A stretch of DNA of 64,000 bases from NCBI GenBank assembly GCA_949357655.1, contig CASHTG010000021.1, positions 124,001 to 188,000 on the forward strand. Reading direction: 5' to 3'. This DNA is from Parascedosporium putredinis (Eukaryota; Ascomycota; Sordariomycetes; Microascales; Microascaceae). Positions 47,792-60,777 of this stretch are shown here, piece after piece. The notes under the pieces are model-generated. The model was not told where the DNA came from and did not search any database. It saw nothing but the letters and a program-made list of their open reading frames with translations. A program made the translations under genes and the position numbers. Every line of letters begins with the position of its first letter. Position 1 is the first letter of the stretch.

Positions 47792-48871
47792 TCACGAGCT
47801 ATAAATCGCTATATAATCCACCTCCATAGCAGCCCCCGGCCCGCCCTGAGTCGTAGCATTGGGCGTCCTCGCCCCGGCCACAGCATCGGGAAAAGAACCG
47901 CCAACAGCGACGTTGAGGAGCAAGAACTTGGGGTCGTGGGCGAGGGCAGCCCAGGCGCGGGCGTCACCAATCGTGGCGCCAGTGACGCGAAAGGTCTGAA
48001 CACCGTCGACGAACCAGGTAATGGTCTCATTCTGCCAGGGACGCGGGGAGGAGGAGACCGACCCCGTGCCTGGGGCTGGGGCTGGGGCCGGTACCGGTGT
48101 CGGTGTCGGGGCCGGCACTGGGCGCGGCGACGGAGACGGAGACGGAGACGGAGACGGGGAAGAAGAGGAAGGGAGCAAAGGAGAGCGGTCAAACTCGGCG
48201 GCGATGAGGTGAAAGGCGCCGTCGCGGGGAAAGGCCGCCGAGGCGCCGATGCCGTTGGTCTCGTCGCAGGGTCCACGGGGTTCGTCCCGCAGTGAAGGGT
48301 GTGCCAGACGCGGGGCAGGCCGTTGGGGGACTCGAGGATGTCGACCTCGCCGACGGCGGGCCAGTTGGTGTAGACGCCGCGGTAGGCGGAGCCGAGAGCC
48401 CAAAAGGCGGGCCAGATGCCGGACTGCTGGGTGCTCGGGGCGGTGCCGAGACGGATCCGGGCCTCGATGCGGAGGCGGGTGTTGGCGGCGCAGGAGAAGT
48501 CGTGCCGGGGGTGGGTGCGCAGGCGGGATGAGGTCCAGTTGCTGCTGCTACCGGCGAGTCGTGGGGTGATGGTCAGGACGCCGTTTTGCACGGCCGCGTT
48601 GGAGGGCGATTCGGTGTAGGTCTGCACCTCGGAGGTGCCCCACCGCGGGGCCCGCCGGGGTACGAGGTGCCGAGGTCGAAGATCCACGAGGAGTCGCTGC
48701 CTGTGAGGGCGGTGGGGGATGTGAAGTCCTCGTAGAAGAGGGTGGTTTGGTAGCCTGTCGGCGGGGCGGCGGCTGCGGCTGCGGCTGCGGCTGCGGCTGC
48801 GGCGGTAGCGGGGAGCGCGGCGGCCGCGGCGCCGGGAATGAGGAGGAGTAGGTGGTGGGGAGGATCAACAT
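47792..48871 (-). CDS. Secreted glycoside hydrolase family 16 (beta-glucanase-like)
   Basis: GH16 enzymes cleave or remodel beta-1,3/1,4-glucans, outside the cell or in the wall. The catalytic motif ExDxxE is present as GEVDILES, preceded by GIWPAFWALGSAYRGVYTNW and by LTITPRLAGSSSNWTSSRLR; ETITWFVDGVQTF and FLLLNVAVGGSF lie downstream, and the end is MEVDYIAIYSS. ATG 48871 begins a signal peptide once one base is added to gggg 48857-48860 (MLILP then LLLLIPGAAAAALPA); an Ala run coded by a GGCTGC repeat follows. Frame breaks also occur near 48645 and 48285. A Pro/Ser-rich insert of about 45 residues interrupts the catalytic domain (48040-48181). About 360 aa, no intron. Substrate not predictable from this sequence. 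Confidence 0.87.
48131..48157. repeat. 6-bp tandem repeat (GGAGAC) within the GH16 coding sequence
   Basis: About 4.5 copies of GGAGAC encode an alternating Ser-Pro run on the minus strand. Confidence 0.93.
48769..48801. repeat. 6-bp tandem repeat (GGCTGC) in the GH16 leader
   Basis: About five copies of GGCTGC. Read in the family-consistent frame on the minus strand they encode a poly-Ala run just after the signal peptide. Confidence 0.9.
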
Positions 48872-51791
48872 GGCGAGGTTGGCCTAGGTTCTAGGTTTTT
48901 GAGGGGCGGAAAGTGAAGGCGGGGAAAACGAGAGAAGAAAAGCCCTCCCGCAGGGTGAAAGATGAGGAGCTCTCCTGCGGCTATGGATATCAACGTGAGG
49001 ACGAGCTCAACGAGATAGAGAGAAGGGGAAAGAGAGGGAGAAGGTGGAAGAAGCTACTAGATAAGAAGAAGAAGAAGAAGAAGAAGAAGAGAAGGACCAA
49101 AGAGGCAAGATTTCTTGGAAAACAAGCTGGGCGAACGAGCACCACGAGGCTGGGATACGCTAGAGATGCACGCCCGCGCTGATCATCGACGACGTTTGTT
49201 GGCAAAACCTGCTTGCACGCACTAATAAGCTTCTTCGTCTCTTTGCGTCGTTCAGCCTCTCTTTCTCTCTTGGCCCCCCTTGTCCGCCCTTTTCCTCTTC
49301 CCATCGTCGACCCCGGCAATGGGGCTGTTTTATACTCGGAGGGTCTGAACCCGGATCTATCCCTGGGCAGAACAAAACGGCCTCGGCTCGTCGTCCACCC
49401 TCACGCCCCCTCGTCCCCTTGCATGGAGGGTTTATTTAATCTAAACTAACCTGTCCAAGCTGTTGGGCAGACCGAATATCGGGACCCAAGCATCATCGAC
49501 GATCCCTAGGTTTCCCAATCTTTTGCCCCCTCCAAACAATTTTTTTCCTTTCCCTTTCCTGTTTCTATTGACTCTCCCTTCGTCAAGAGAGGCGTGTTGG
49601 TGTGTTAGTGGCGTGCCGTGTACAATCCACGCAAGCATCCAGCTCATCTCTCGCTCTGCTCCCCACTTTAGTCGCAGGAAATCGAAAAAAAAAGAGTGGC
49701 AAGCCCGCAAGCTTCGACGCGAGATAACCGAGGAATGGGGAATATTAAAGAAACGGGAAAGCATAAAGAAGAGAGGGCGCGCAATGAGGAGGCGTGTGTC
49801 CGGTACCAATCTGGGCGAAACTGCCATCACTCGCCATGCAATATCCAGGCAAAAGAAGGGAGGGGAAACAGAAACAAAGAAGAAGAAAAAGCTCAAGTAC
49901 TCTGCTTCCCGTCCCTTTTTGCGATTGGGGGACAGGGATAATAGTGTCGTCGGAAGGGACAGAAGACGTTGGGGAGATTGTGCACACTAGTGCCTCGCGG
50001 GGACAAGTATATTAAGATCGCCTCGCCGCATTGGTCGCTTCTTGCCATCTTCTGCCGCTTTTGGCAAGACGGGTGCGCCACTGCCACTCGTTTCCCGTCG
50101 TCTTTTCTCGTCTAATCTATCTCCCGCAGACCGCGTCCTCCATACCATACATGTAATAATTGGTGACAATTATACTCATACATGATTGCGTTTTCGAGAG
50201 CCTTTTCTCAAACCGAAGTACTGCCGCGCATGCTCTCTCCCCTCTAACCCTTGTCTAGCGTAATGTGATTGCTTGTAAATATTTTCTTCTTCTCAAAGAG
50301 CCACAGCTGAACGTGCTGCCATGTCAAGAAGATGACAAGGGCCAAAAGGGCAAGTGCAGATCTACGCCACGTTTCTCGAGGCCATCAACCAGCGCGTGGC
50401 AAGTTCTGCGGCGCTTCCTTGCCGACATAGCCTAGCGCAGAGAGGTGCTGGCAGACTGGCAGAGTAGTAGATGCCCTCGCCAAACAAGAGTCCTTCGACG
50501 CGCATCTTCGAATCGTCGTGGCCCGTCCGTGGTCCTGTCATCCAAACGGCCCGGACCTCGTGACTCCGGGTAGCGCTCAACGTCTGTTATTCTGGGAGGC
50601 TGCCGACTACTGGCTGCGAGGACCATTGAAGGAAACAAAAAAATCGATTGTGGATGAAACCACTTTCCGGGTAGAAACCTTACCCGAGATTGGTTCCCCA
50701 CGGCATCTGTGCTACTTGTATAAATCCATCCCCCTTTGATAGACAGCCCGAATCGTCCCCCAAAAAGAAAAGAACAAGAAAGCAAAACGAAGATGTATCA
50801 AAGCGGAGAATCGGGTTGAGAAGATCAATACCTCTGGAGCTATACCCCTAGAATAGCCAGCTATTGTGCCCTTCTATATCGCAGTCTACCAAGGCAAGCC
50901 CATCAACACTTGTAACAGAACGAGAAGCATGGAGATGGAAAGGCACAACGAGATGAGGGCTGCTGTGAATCAAAGAGAACACTGAAATATAGAGTGCTAG
51001 ATAGACGAAAAATAACTAGAAATGGTGTAAGAAATAAAGGTGCCGCCCAGGTCTATCTATCCGTGTTGCCATCGCAAGCGTAGAATCGTCACCCAAAACC
51101 CTTGTCCGCTTTTTTCGTCAATCTGATCTGCCACCCCTCGGGGCCCCATGTTTTCATATCTAGCTCTTTGATTGAACAACCCCTCGGTTCATTCCTCAGA
51201 CATAACATCATAAACATGCTAGATAAATGTGCAAGTGCAAGGAATAGAACCGGAAAACCAGTTAGAGAAGGAAAGAACCAAAAACCGACCCCATCCCCCT
51301 CCAACTGGAAAAAGAAAAAGAAACAAGAACCTCGCATCAAGAACCAAGTTGTACCGCAAAGAAAAGTTTGGGAAGAAAATCGAGTCAAAAAAAGTCTAGC
51401 GGCGTTCCGGACAATCATCCGCGTCGGGTATCATCATCCATACAAACACACACATCAACGTGCATACATGCACGCACAGCATCCTAAACAGCATCTGACC
51501 GCAAGTAATGATTGGTCAAGTCCCATACTCAACCTCTAAAGAAAAAAGTTGGGAGCGAGTAAAAGTATGCCTCGGGTAGATATCGGGAGGAAAGAAACCT
51601 TTTCGCTCCACGAAGACGACGGATGTCGTGTCGTCACATAAGCCTTTCCAAGAAAAACAAAAGAGAGAGGGGGAGGGAGGGAGAGAAAGAGAAATAGAGA
51701 GGGCTGTAACCCGTGGCACGATATAATAGAAACGCGGGAAATGGGTTATATCCCCCTCCCTTCCCTCTAATCCAAAAGGCCTGCGCTAGGC
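48872..51791. other. Intergenic, 2.9 kb, upstream of GH16 and downstream of the Zn2Cys6 regulator
   Basis: No supported gene. It contains the AAG microsatellite at 49063-49091 and purine-rich patches. The part near 48872 is the presumed GH16 promoter. Confidence 0.6.
49063..49091. repeat. (AAG)n microsatellite
   Basis: Nine to ten uninterrupted AAG units about 190 bp upstream of the GH16 start codon. Confidence 0.95.
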
Positions 51792-54527
51792 TCAGGCGCC
51801 GGGAGCATTGTCGTACATATCGTCATCGCTACTGTCGCTCTCGCTCCTCGGGCTCACAGCTTCGCTCGCCTCCGTCGATGGGAATCCGCTGTACCCCTCG
51901 GGAGAAAACCAGTCCTGGTTCCTCGGTCTCGACGGCCCGGCCGGTGCCACGCCGTTCAGTCCTGCCATGTCGGCCGTGCTTCCATTACGGCTTAGCACAG
52001 GCTTCTCCGGGAGCTTTTTCAACAACCCCGTGCTGATATCGAGCATGGTCATAGCGAACTCGGTCAGACGGCTAGATCCGCCAGGTTTGGAGCTCACGCT
52101 CAGCGTCCACCTATACTCGCCGAGACGCCGACGGTACCACTCGGCCTCTTCCTGTCCCGGGCTAGTCGCCCACAGGAGCGACCCAAAAGTGCCAATGAGC
52201 GCAAAGTTTGTCTTGGACGCAAAATACCAAAACGCACGGAGGTGGTTTGGCGAAAGGCGATTGACAAAATCCATGGCCGAGATCAGTCGGGCCTTGGCGG
52301 CGTTGCGGCAGATGTGCTGAAGGTAAGGGTCCACTGTTCCACCTGCTTCCGCGGCGGTGAGGGACCTGATGATTCGTCGATGGAGCGTGATTTCTGTCGC
52401 GAAATACGCCAGGTGGAGGTATCCCACGCTCGAGAGCCGTCCGCCCGGGTTGCCCTTGGCCGAGTACGACGAGTCCATGCGAAGCACCGGTGGAAGACTA
52501 GAAAACCACTCCTTCAACTTGAGCTGCACGGGTTTCGCGAGGGATAGCACCATGTGAGTTCCTTGCGCCCCCGCATCCATGACCGTCTGCATGGCCTGTA
52601 TGGTGAAGAAAGTGTCCAAGATTTCGGCCAGGATCTGAGAGAGCCGCACCATACCCAAAAGATGAGCCGGCCGGCTTCCACCTCCCTCCTCTCCTCAATG
52701 TCATTCTCGTCCCAATCAACGTCGGGAAAGTCGTTTTCGGACAGCTGCTGCACAGCCCAGTTTGTCGGAAAGATGTGGGATGGCCGTCCGTGAACCAGGG
52801 CGCCCCATTTATCCTGCATGTAGAGTGCCCAAGCCAGTCGCTTCCGCAAGCCCTTTTCCCACGGCGGTATCTTCCAGTTTGTGCAGTCCAGGTGGAGTCC
52901 CAGCTCCTGGGCGATGGCTACCAGCTGTGCGGTAGGAGCCCATTGGTCGCCTTCAGGCCGCTGGGAGAGCAGAAGTCCTGCTTGGATGGTCGAGAGCTTA
53001 GGCCTATACATGGCGTCGGCGAGGGTGGATCGCACAAGTCTCTCTATCGAAGGGATGTTGGGCCGCGGAAAGGGTGCCAGCTCCACAGAGTGGTGCCACC
53101 AGTTGATGGCGAGGAGGTAGACCGCTGCCAAGAGGGGCGGCGAGAACTCGATAGGACCGCTCATACTTTTCCAAAAAGACGCCCTTTTGGATAATCGGGA
53201 ACCCGGGGTGGACCACCCTGAAGTAGAGGTCGATAAGGTGTTTTCCATGAGGTGCCACGAGCCTCTCTACCTCGTCTACATCTTTGAGCTGGTGCTCGTA
53301 GCCCGTGGTATTATGATCGGGCAACATCAAAAGGTATCATGCTCGCCCACCCTGCGCAGGGTTCCCCTCGAGAGGAGACTTTCATCTTCGGGGTTGAATG
53401 GAGAGAGATTGATAAGCGAGGGCTCGAAATCGGTCGTGGGTCCGATATGCTGGCTGTAGCGGTCGTTTTGCATGCCGAGCGTTCGCTTCAGCAGCGTTGG
53501 GCCTCCGACGTTAGCCATCTCTTCGACGAGCGACGCGCTCGTAGACGGCGACGATAAGGCGGAATTCGGCTGAGACTGGCGCCTTCTCCTGCTATCCTGG
53601 GTCAAGGGTGAACTGCATTGCAGGCCGTTTGTTAGTACTCGTCGTTGGGCGCCGACGTGGTGCTTTATGTGAGAGGTGCCATGGCGATGATGACGACGGG
53701 GAGAGCAAGGTTCGGGGGAGGCAGGAGCGTGGCAATGACAACTAGGTGTGGGGGAGAGAGGTATCTTCATGGCTTTTCGGAGCTTGCGAGGCATACAACC
53801 GTGCCGAGTGGAACGGGGACACCATGCACTTCCGCGTGGGAGACATGTACGCGGTATATACATATATACTGGTGGATACCAACCAGCCTGCAGAGCTCCC
53901 CTGGCAACGTATGGACCGGCACCCCGTGCCCCGCGATTGCTTGTAGTACGGGAGAGCAACAACGTGACGAAAGATTCAAACGGGCAGCGGCCCGGAACGG
54001 GTAACAGGAAGGAGGGGAGGGGAGGGGAGGGGGTGTAGGGGTAGATTAGGGTTGGGAACAGGTATCAGATAACGATTACGGTGATGGCGAAAAGCAAAAA
54101 GGAAAAAAAGAAAAGCTCACCTGCGCTGTTGCGCGGTCATGCTATTCAGAGCAGCCGAGCCTTTGGTCAATTTACGTTTCCTGGGTCGGGGACTGAGGAC
54201 CAGTGAACATTCGGAGCCACTTCTTTGGCACGGGATGCAGCCGCCGTCGTCTTCGTCGCCAGCCGTGGTGCACTTGAGTCGAAGTCTACGACAGGAATCG
54301 CACGGGCTAGAAGGAGAACTGGCAAGGGAGTGGGGCGCGGAGGCATCGAAAGATGACATGCTACCTTTACCAAGATCAAACTTGTTGTTTCCGTCGAGTT
54401 GGTGTTTCTGGCGACGACTAGCCGATCCGGATAACGACGCCGAGCTAGATACCGCGGCAACAGGTCCACTTGGCTTGGGGGCAATGGCGATTGGCGCCGT
54501 CCTGGGGACGGCGGGAGAGTTGGACAT
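51792..54527 (-). CDS. Zn2Cys6 transcription factor, TamA/Dal81-like
   Basis: ATG 54527 (MSNSPAVPRTAPIAIAPKPS). The zinc cluster is complete: CDSCRRLRLKC followed by CIPCQRSGSEC, six cysteines in the usual spacing. A 508-bp intron (53613-54120, donor GTGAGC, branch site TACTAAC close to the acceptor) follows it. The second exon holds the fungal transcription factor domain, with HLIDLYFRVVHPGFPIIQKG, FSPPLLAAVYLLAINWWHHS, LSTIQAGLLLSQRP and RKRLAWALYMQDKWGALVHG. The wording of this domain resembles TamA/Dal81, co-activators of nitrogen and GABA catabolism genes; I hold that sub-assignment at moderate confidence. The C-terminus is Ser/Asp-rich. Frame breaks occur near 53336 (T run), 53165 and 52655. 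About 742 aa. An alternative is another Zn2Cys6 regulator of the same superfamily. Confidence 0.88.
54014..54041 (+). other. G-quadruplex motif inside the Zn2Cys6 gene intron
   Basis: Runs of 4, 4, 4, 5 and 4 G with loops of 1, 1, 1 and 4 bases on the plus strand, which is the template strand of the regulator gene. Single-base loops predict a very stable quadruplex. Confidence 0.75.
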
Positions 54528-57500
54528 GGTGGGTGAGGCGAGGCAATCATGCGCAGAGCCGGGGTAGGGAGGTGTGGTGTGGGGTGGGCTCCGACCAGGC
54601 AAGGGACCAGAGTCCCAGCGCAAGGGGTATCGGAACTATCTTCAAGCCCTCTCGGAGATGGAGTAGGGCCGAGAGTTAGCGGGCGCGGGGAAGATTTGTT
54701 GGCTACGGTGAGAGGATAAGCAAAAGCACGGAGAGACCTTTGACCAAAGAGACGTAGGTAAGCGACGTTGGTCACAGAAGGGGACACTTGGGGGATGGGA
54801 TTGGCCCAAGGCTAATCTACCTCAAAGACGGGTTTATCTCTTACCAGATATGAGAAATGCAGTCGTGAGTTGGCCACGAAAAGAAGTCGGTGTTAAGATT
54901 TCCGCCAACCTCGAATGGCCGGGCCTCGAGAGTGGTATGGTTGCTTTCTCGAGACAAGACGGCCAATGTATGATACGGCCACGGTGTAGGGTCCCCTCAA
55001 ACGAAACAGTCAACGGCAGCTGCGTCAGTCCCGCAGGGTATTAAGCCTTCGTGTTCAAGGGTGGTGGACAAAGCATCAACCCAAGTTCCCGGGAATATAA
55101 GAAGTTCGATAAGCGCTACAGTTCGGAAACAAAGTGTGGCTACCCACAAGCAGCAGGCCCCTGTCTTGATTCCGAGACTAGCAAACTTCAAACGGGTGTG
55201 ATGCAACCGCGTGCTGATAGACTGCGAGCCAGAGAGGTGAGGGGAGAACAACAAAGGAACCTCCTTTCCCAGGGGAGCCGATAAGGGCCAGTTGGGCAGT
55301 TGGGAGTGGCGTAAAGGGGCGTGAACTCGCAAGGATCGACGAAGAATGGCGACAAGGACAGCAGGAGACGTACTGCTCCTCGGAAGAAGGAGGCTAGGTG
55401 CCTTCTTCCCTCTCTTCAAGAGGCTTGCAATTTGGCCAGTCAAAACAGGCACCTGCACCCGTCGATACTGATGGGGAAACGTAAGAGATAAAGATTCAAG
55501 TTTCCAATACAAAGTATATTAAAATGTGTCTTAACAACCCCAAGGTAAAGGTTCACCCATGAAGAGGTGTAAGTTGCCTTCCTAGTTGTTAACGCAGGAA
55601 CAACAAAGTCGCCCGCGGAAAGAAGGAAGGGACGGCACCGAGGCTCTCTTGAGTGAGGCACAGTATGCGCCAGTTAGTGTGGATCCAAGTCGAGATAAGA
55701 ACTCCCAACGAAAGACTGTTTCCCAAGCTCGCGAATAGAGTGTGGTCTTGGTTCGACTGTCGTGGGCCGGCGAGGTGCCTCGTGGAATGTGTTTCCCCAC
55801 GATAACTAGGCGGTAGAATGTTGACAAAGAAGAACACGCTAGACCACGTTAGGTTCTAAGGAAGGGGGAGGGGCGTGTACAAGCAGCACAGGTTGTGCCT
55901 GGGTGTGCTTTGAGAAGGTGACGTCGATGTCTCGAAAGTCAATGTCTCTGCCGACTGCTGTCGAATTCTGGAAGAAACGATGTTGACGAGACCACCCTGG
56001 CTATTGATAGGGTTGTCCGATGTGGGAAAATGCTAGGGGGAGGTCAAGGCAGGAACTATGGAGAGGGAGGGTTGGAAGTAAGGAAGAGGAGGCGAAGGGA
56101 TGAAGCCAGAGGAGAAATGGATGAGACAGGAGGGCGAAGGGGGTGTGTGGTTAAGTGGAGTGATAGCGGCTAGGGAAAGACGAGAGATAAGATTGCCTTA
56201 TCTCATGGAGTAGCGGCTGGTGTTGAGATAAAAGAATGAGAAAACGGAAAATCGATGTCGAAGCCGCTAAAGTATTTGTACAAGGAAAGGGAAAAAGACT
56301 CAGAAACGCTAGAGGACTTTGGATTATTATTCAAACGCTCTAGACTGGTGGATCCCCGTTGAGCTTCGGTCGGTTCTCGATGTGCGCGTACAGCCAAGTT
56401 ACTAAACTCTACCATCCACATTGATCTAGTGTAGGCATTTACACTCCTCCGTACGGGTGTGCGCGTGTCTATAGGAGGTGGTGGAAAGAATGGTTGGGGA
56501 GCGGAGCGGGGAAGCGGATTGGGAGGAAATAAGAATGACGGTGCGGTGCGTACTTGTACGGAGGGAGAGAAAGACTATTTGAAGGGTAGAGATAGAGAAG
56601 GAAGGTTTTCTGGGGGCTTACAAGATGGGAAGAGGAGGGAGAACAGAGAAAGAAGGGTGAAGAGACGGAGGGAAAAAAAGGACTGATGAAAGTAGACTAG
56701 TGTACCGCAAAGGGCAGACGGGACGGCAGGGGTGACATACATACGGCGGAAAGCAAGCCGGTGGTCTAAGTTCGAAAGGGCAAAAGTGACGGAATCTGGA
56801 ATCCGGGGTCACGACTGGGAAAATGTTGCGCAGCTCAGGGCCAAAATGGTCTAGCTCTTGTCATCGAAGCCGTTATTTTACTTCTGTTAACAATCTCCCA
56901 AAGACATCCATATATCTGTTATTCCAATGTATCGATCAATTGATGGCAGGACGGTTCCTGCTATCCGTTGATACCAGCCCGCCGGGAACCCGGAGGGTGT
57001 GAGGTGACCATTCGAGGGAGAGAAAAACAACCGAAGGATTGCCCCTCGTTTGCTAGAAAATCGATGAATCGGAGAGCAAGCGGACTGGGGATGAGTGGAT
57101 CTTTTCAGGCTTGGCTGGAATGATTAGGGATTTCAGTTACGGCATCAGAATCATGGCGTTGAGGCTGGGGCCGACCTCAAAGGCTCCGCTACGTATCATC
57201 CAGCCCATAATCAGTCATCTATTGTCAGCGTCTCTTGGGCTTGGTTGGATGTACCGGTACCCCCATTCCACGCGTATTGAACATTTGAACTGATCAAGCA
57301 AGGCTATAAGACCAGTGGTAGCGGAAGCACCTTCCAAATGCCCTGAGATTTTGGCTTGTCCCATAACGAGCAGCATCAAATAGATGGAACATTAACCATT
57401 TCGCCATCAAATGGATCTCTTCAAATGTGATCATCGCCCTATCGTAAGACCCCAACCTCGGGCAAGAAAGAACCCAGTGGATGCCGGGGCTCCACGTGCT

Positions 57501-60500
57501 CCTTCCAAGCCGGATCTTGCCAAGGAGACCGGAAGCCCTTCCCACCTGCGCCACATGCGCCAGCCAAATGAGAAGGGGCAACGAAGTGTCATTGACGATA
57601 GCACCCGGTATGTTATGTTGGTGTATGTAAGTGGAGCCGGTTTAGGCGGAGAACCGCCGTGGACGAGTCCTTGAAGATCATAGAAGGCTAAAGTGGAAGT
57701 AGACGGTGCGACCAACAAACTCAGTTCGTCGGATTAAAAGTCCCTTGACATCGCCTCGAGAATTCCCAGTGGGAGAAAGTGGGCTAACAGACATGCGACA
57801 TTCCAACACTGGACAATGTTTGATGGTGTCTGGATCCAGCCAGACGCAGGGTCCAGGGAGGCTAAAAACGACAAGAAGTTCGTTCCAGAGGAATGACCAA
57901 TAATAGCGGGCCATGGAAGGATGATCTTTCCATGGTGTGTACGTTTACGTATCAAAAATCAGTTATCTTGGGGGCGGAGAAAAGAAGGAGGGAAAAAAGA
58001 AGAAAAAAAGACCTCTCTGTGTCCAACCTCTTCTACCCTTTCCTATTTGCGGTCCTCGTCAGACGCATTATCTATCTCCTTCGTGCTTGGAGATGGAGAC
58101 GAGTGCGCACAAAAGGCTACAAAACACCGCAAAATTAAATATAGCCTCTGTGCCGAAGGGGAAGTATCAAAAAGTGGAGGAGACGAAAAGTAGCCAACGC
58201 ACACAAGCTTCCGGTATTTTCCGAAATGTGTAACGATTGCATTGATCTTAGGCTCGAGTCGCAGAAAGTTGGCACACGGAAAAGAGGGTCCCTTGCTAAC
58301 CATTGCAGAACGATGGGATGGGACGGGGGAAGAGGACCCCAAGGATTTTTTCTTATCTCTAGGGCATCGCCATTTATTTTCTGCAGATTAAAATACATAA
58401 TCGCACAGATAGGGAAAGGCGGGAGAGGACCGCGCATGGGGCACGGAACATCAATGCAAGAATGCCCTTCAAGATGTCTAATGGCTAATAAGCACGCATT
58501 AATCAGCTTGATCCAAACGCAAGGGCAAGGTAGGCAAGACTAGAGTTGGACAGTCCAGCCCGACCCAACCAGGAGTCGTCCGCCTCCCATGGCATTTCTC
58601 ACTGCTGCCGCTTGGCCACTAATCACGGCGTCAAGTGTGCATTTCCGGAAGCATGGGCAGAGCCAATGAGGGAGACTGGGGGAAGAGAAAGAAGGATCGC
58701 AGATGCGGAGCACTGCGCGTCCCTACATCGTAGTATTTCCGAGTCATAGTCTCTTGGGGGAATACTTGTAAACCCATTATTACACCGCTTCCCAAACTGG
58801 AATAAAACCTCCACAAAAGCAACGATTGGGAAGGAGGTTGGATTTGGGGCGGTGCTATTAGTCGGCTCCCAATTCAGAAGGCACTAACATTGTTTTAGGA
58901 CCCTATGACGTAGAGGCAACTCAGGACCTAGGAAGGCACACCCAGGAGAGGCAGGACAGCGTTGATAAGACAATGGAAACAGCCTCTCACCAAAGTTGTC
59001 GGCGGCAGAATGGCGGGGTAGATGTGTCCCAAAGGCCAGGCCAGCCACCCCACAACTTGTTGGAGACGCAGGCGAGATACGTTGGCCATTGAGCGGGCGC
59101 GATTCGAAATCATAAGAGTTGACCTACATCTCTCGCCCAATACGCCACCAGCAGCACGCCTCGACTTACTTGAAATATCTAGAGCTTCGGTGAAGATGCA
59201 TCTCCTTTTTCTTTGTGCCACCTACACCTACTTGTTTGTTACGGCTAGCTTTACGAGCAATTGTGAAGAAAATGCACCTAAAGTGATAAGCGATGACTTC
59301 CTGTCGTCCAATACTCAAGTGCAAGCCTGCCCTTCGTCTCTGCCGTCATGCCCGATAGAGAGCATTGTGGTAATGGGAAGACATAAGTGAGATGCAAGTG
59401 TCTCACACTAAGAATGTGTCGGCCTTCTCTCTTCGCCGGTATCTGGATCCTGTAGGGGCTCGAACACCTAGGGACCCTTGAGCACGTGTGTACCTGCCGA
59501 AAGCGCTGTCCTTGCCTATGCCCGTCGCTCCCCGGCGAGGCCAGGTTGAAAGGTTGTGCAACCGGCCGGAACACGCACGTCGCTTGACCCCGAGTCTCTG
59601 CAAAAAAAACATGGCTGGGCCGGTCCTTGACATCTATCTGGGCACAAGCTCTGTTAGGAGAGCCCTAGGGGGATTTGCACAACTGGCCACACTAGATGCG
59701 CAGCACGCACGCTCCTGTTGCCCTCCTCCCGTTGTGCTTCTTGACTAGGAGCGGTATGAAGAAAAAGAAAAAAGGCTCGAAAGAAGCCGTTACACAGCAC
59801 CGCGCTCCTTGCAGCAATAACTAATGCGAGATGTGCTTTTAAACGGAGAACCATAGAACACCTAAACCCACTTCCTTATAGGACGCAGATGAGCCCGTGG
59901 GGGAGGCAGCACAACCAGCTGGTGGCTAAATTAACCAACTCTTGAATGCACACCACTAACGCTTCCATTTCCACCAGCTGTCTCCTAGGCTGGTCTGTCT
60001 GCAGGCCGGGAACTTTAGAAAAGCAGCAAGGTAGCGAAACGGGAAGAGGGCCGCTGGGTCTGTGGCATAATGGTACGAAGACCTGAAATTGAGCCATGCT
60101 GATGAATCCGCCTGCGGATCATCATGTCCACTCGCATTCTCAGATGAAGTACCGAGACGGGCGGTGGTTCAAGGGGTGCCCCGGACTCTTCGCTTTTTAT
60201 AGTGTTACTACCCAGAGGTAATTTGCCCGCATCCATCTTGGTTCTGAATACCTTGCTTGCCAAGACCAGGGTATCGGGCCGCATTTTGATATCTGGTTCA
60301 TCCGCAGGAAACGCGCCGTCTAAGCGTATCTGTATATGTGTCTCCATTGAGGGGTTGACGGCTTGCGAGCGCTGGCTTACGGCGAAGAAAAGAACGCGGC
60401 GCAGGCCCTATTACCATTTCGTCAATTGAGGTGTGAGCAATTCTAGCTGTGCCTCCCAAGTTATTGAGTAAGAGATTGTTTGTTTATTATTTCGGTATTT

Positions 60501-60777
60501 TTATTCATCTTTAAAAGTTGGACTAGCCGTAATCTACCTGCTGTGAATCAACGGGTGCGATTTCGTTCCAAGTTCCTTAAGCATGCATGGTATTAAAACG
60601 AGGGAAACCCCTTGTATTTGGTTTAATGAAGAAAAAAGGTATTAAGCTGTGGGTAACAATCATACAAATCTCTCCTGGAAGCAAGCCCATCTATCAAGTC
60701 CAGCCGGGGCGGCGAAATCCGCAGGATATCAATGTCAAAATAATAATAAAAAATGATGCGAGAAGCTTGCATAGATC
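54528..60777. other. Gene-poor stretch of 6.2 kb
   Basis: No protein or RNA gene recognised. The first kilobase or more is the regulator's presumed promoter. The part from about 60430 is AT-richer and is the presumed 3' region of the tyrosinase gene. All open frames are short and lack protein-like composition. Confidence 0.55.

Noticed and set aside
59440..59475. TTCGAGCCCC on the minus strand suggesting a tRNA T-arm
   Set aside because: The flanking bases do not form a five-pair stem, and no anticodon or acceptor stem can be drawn.
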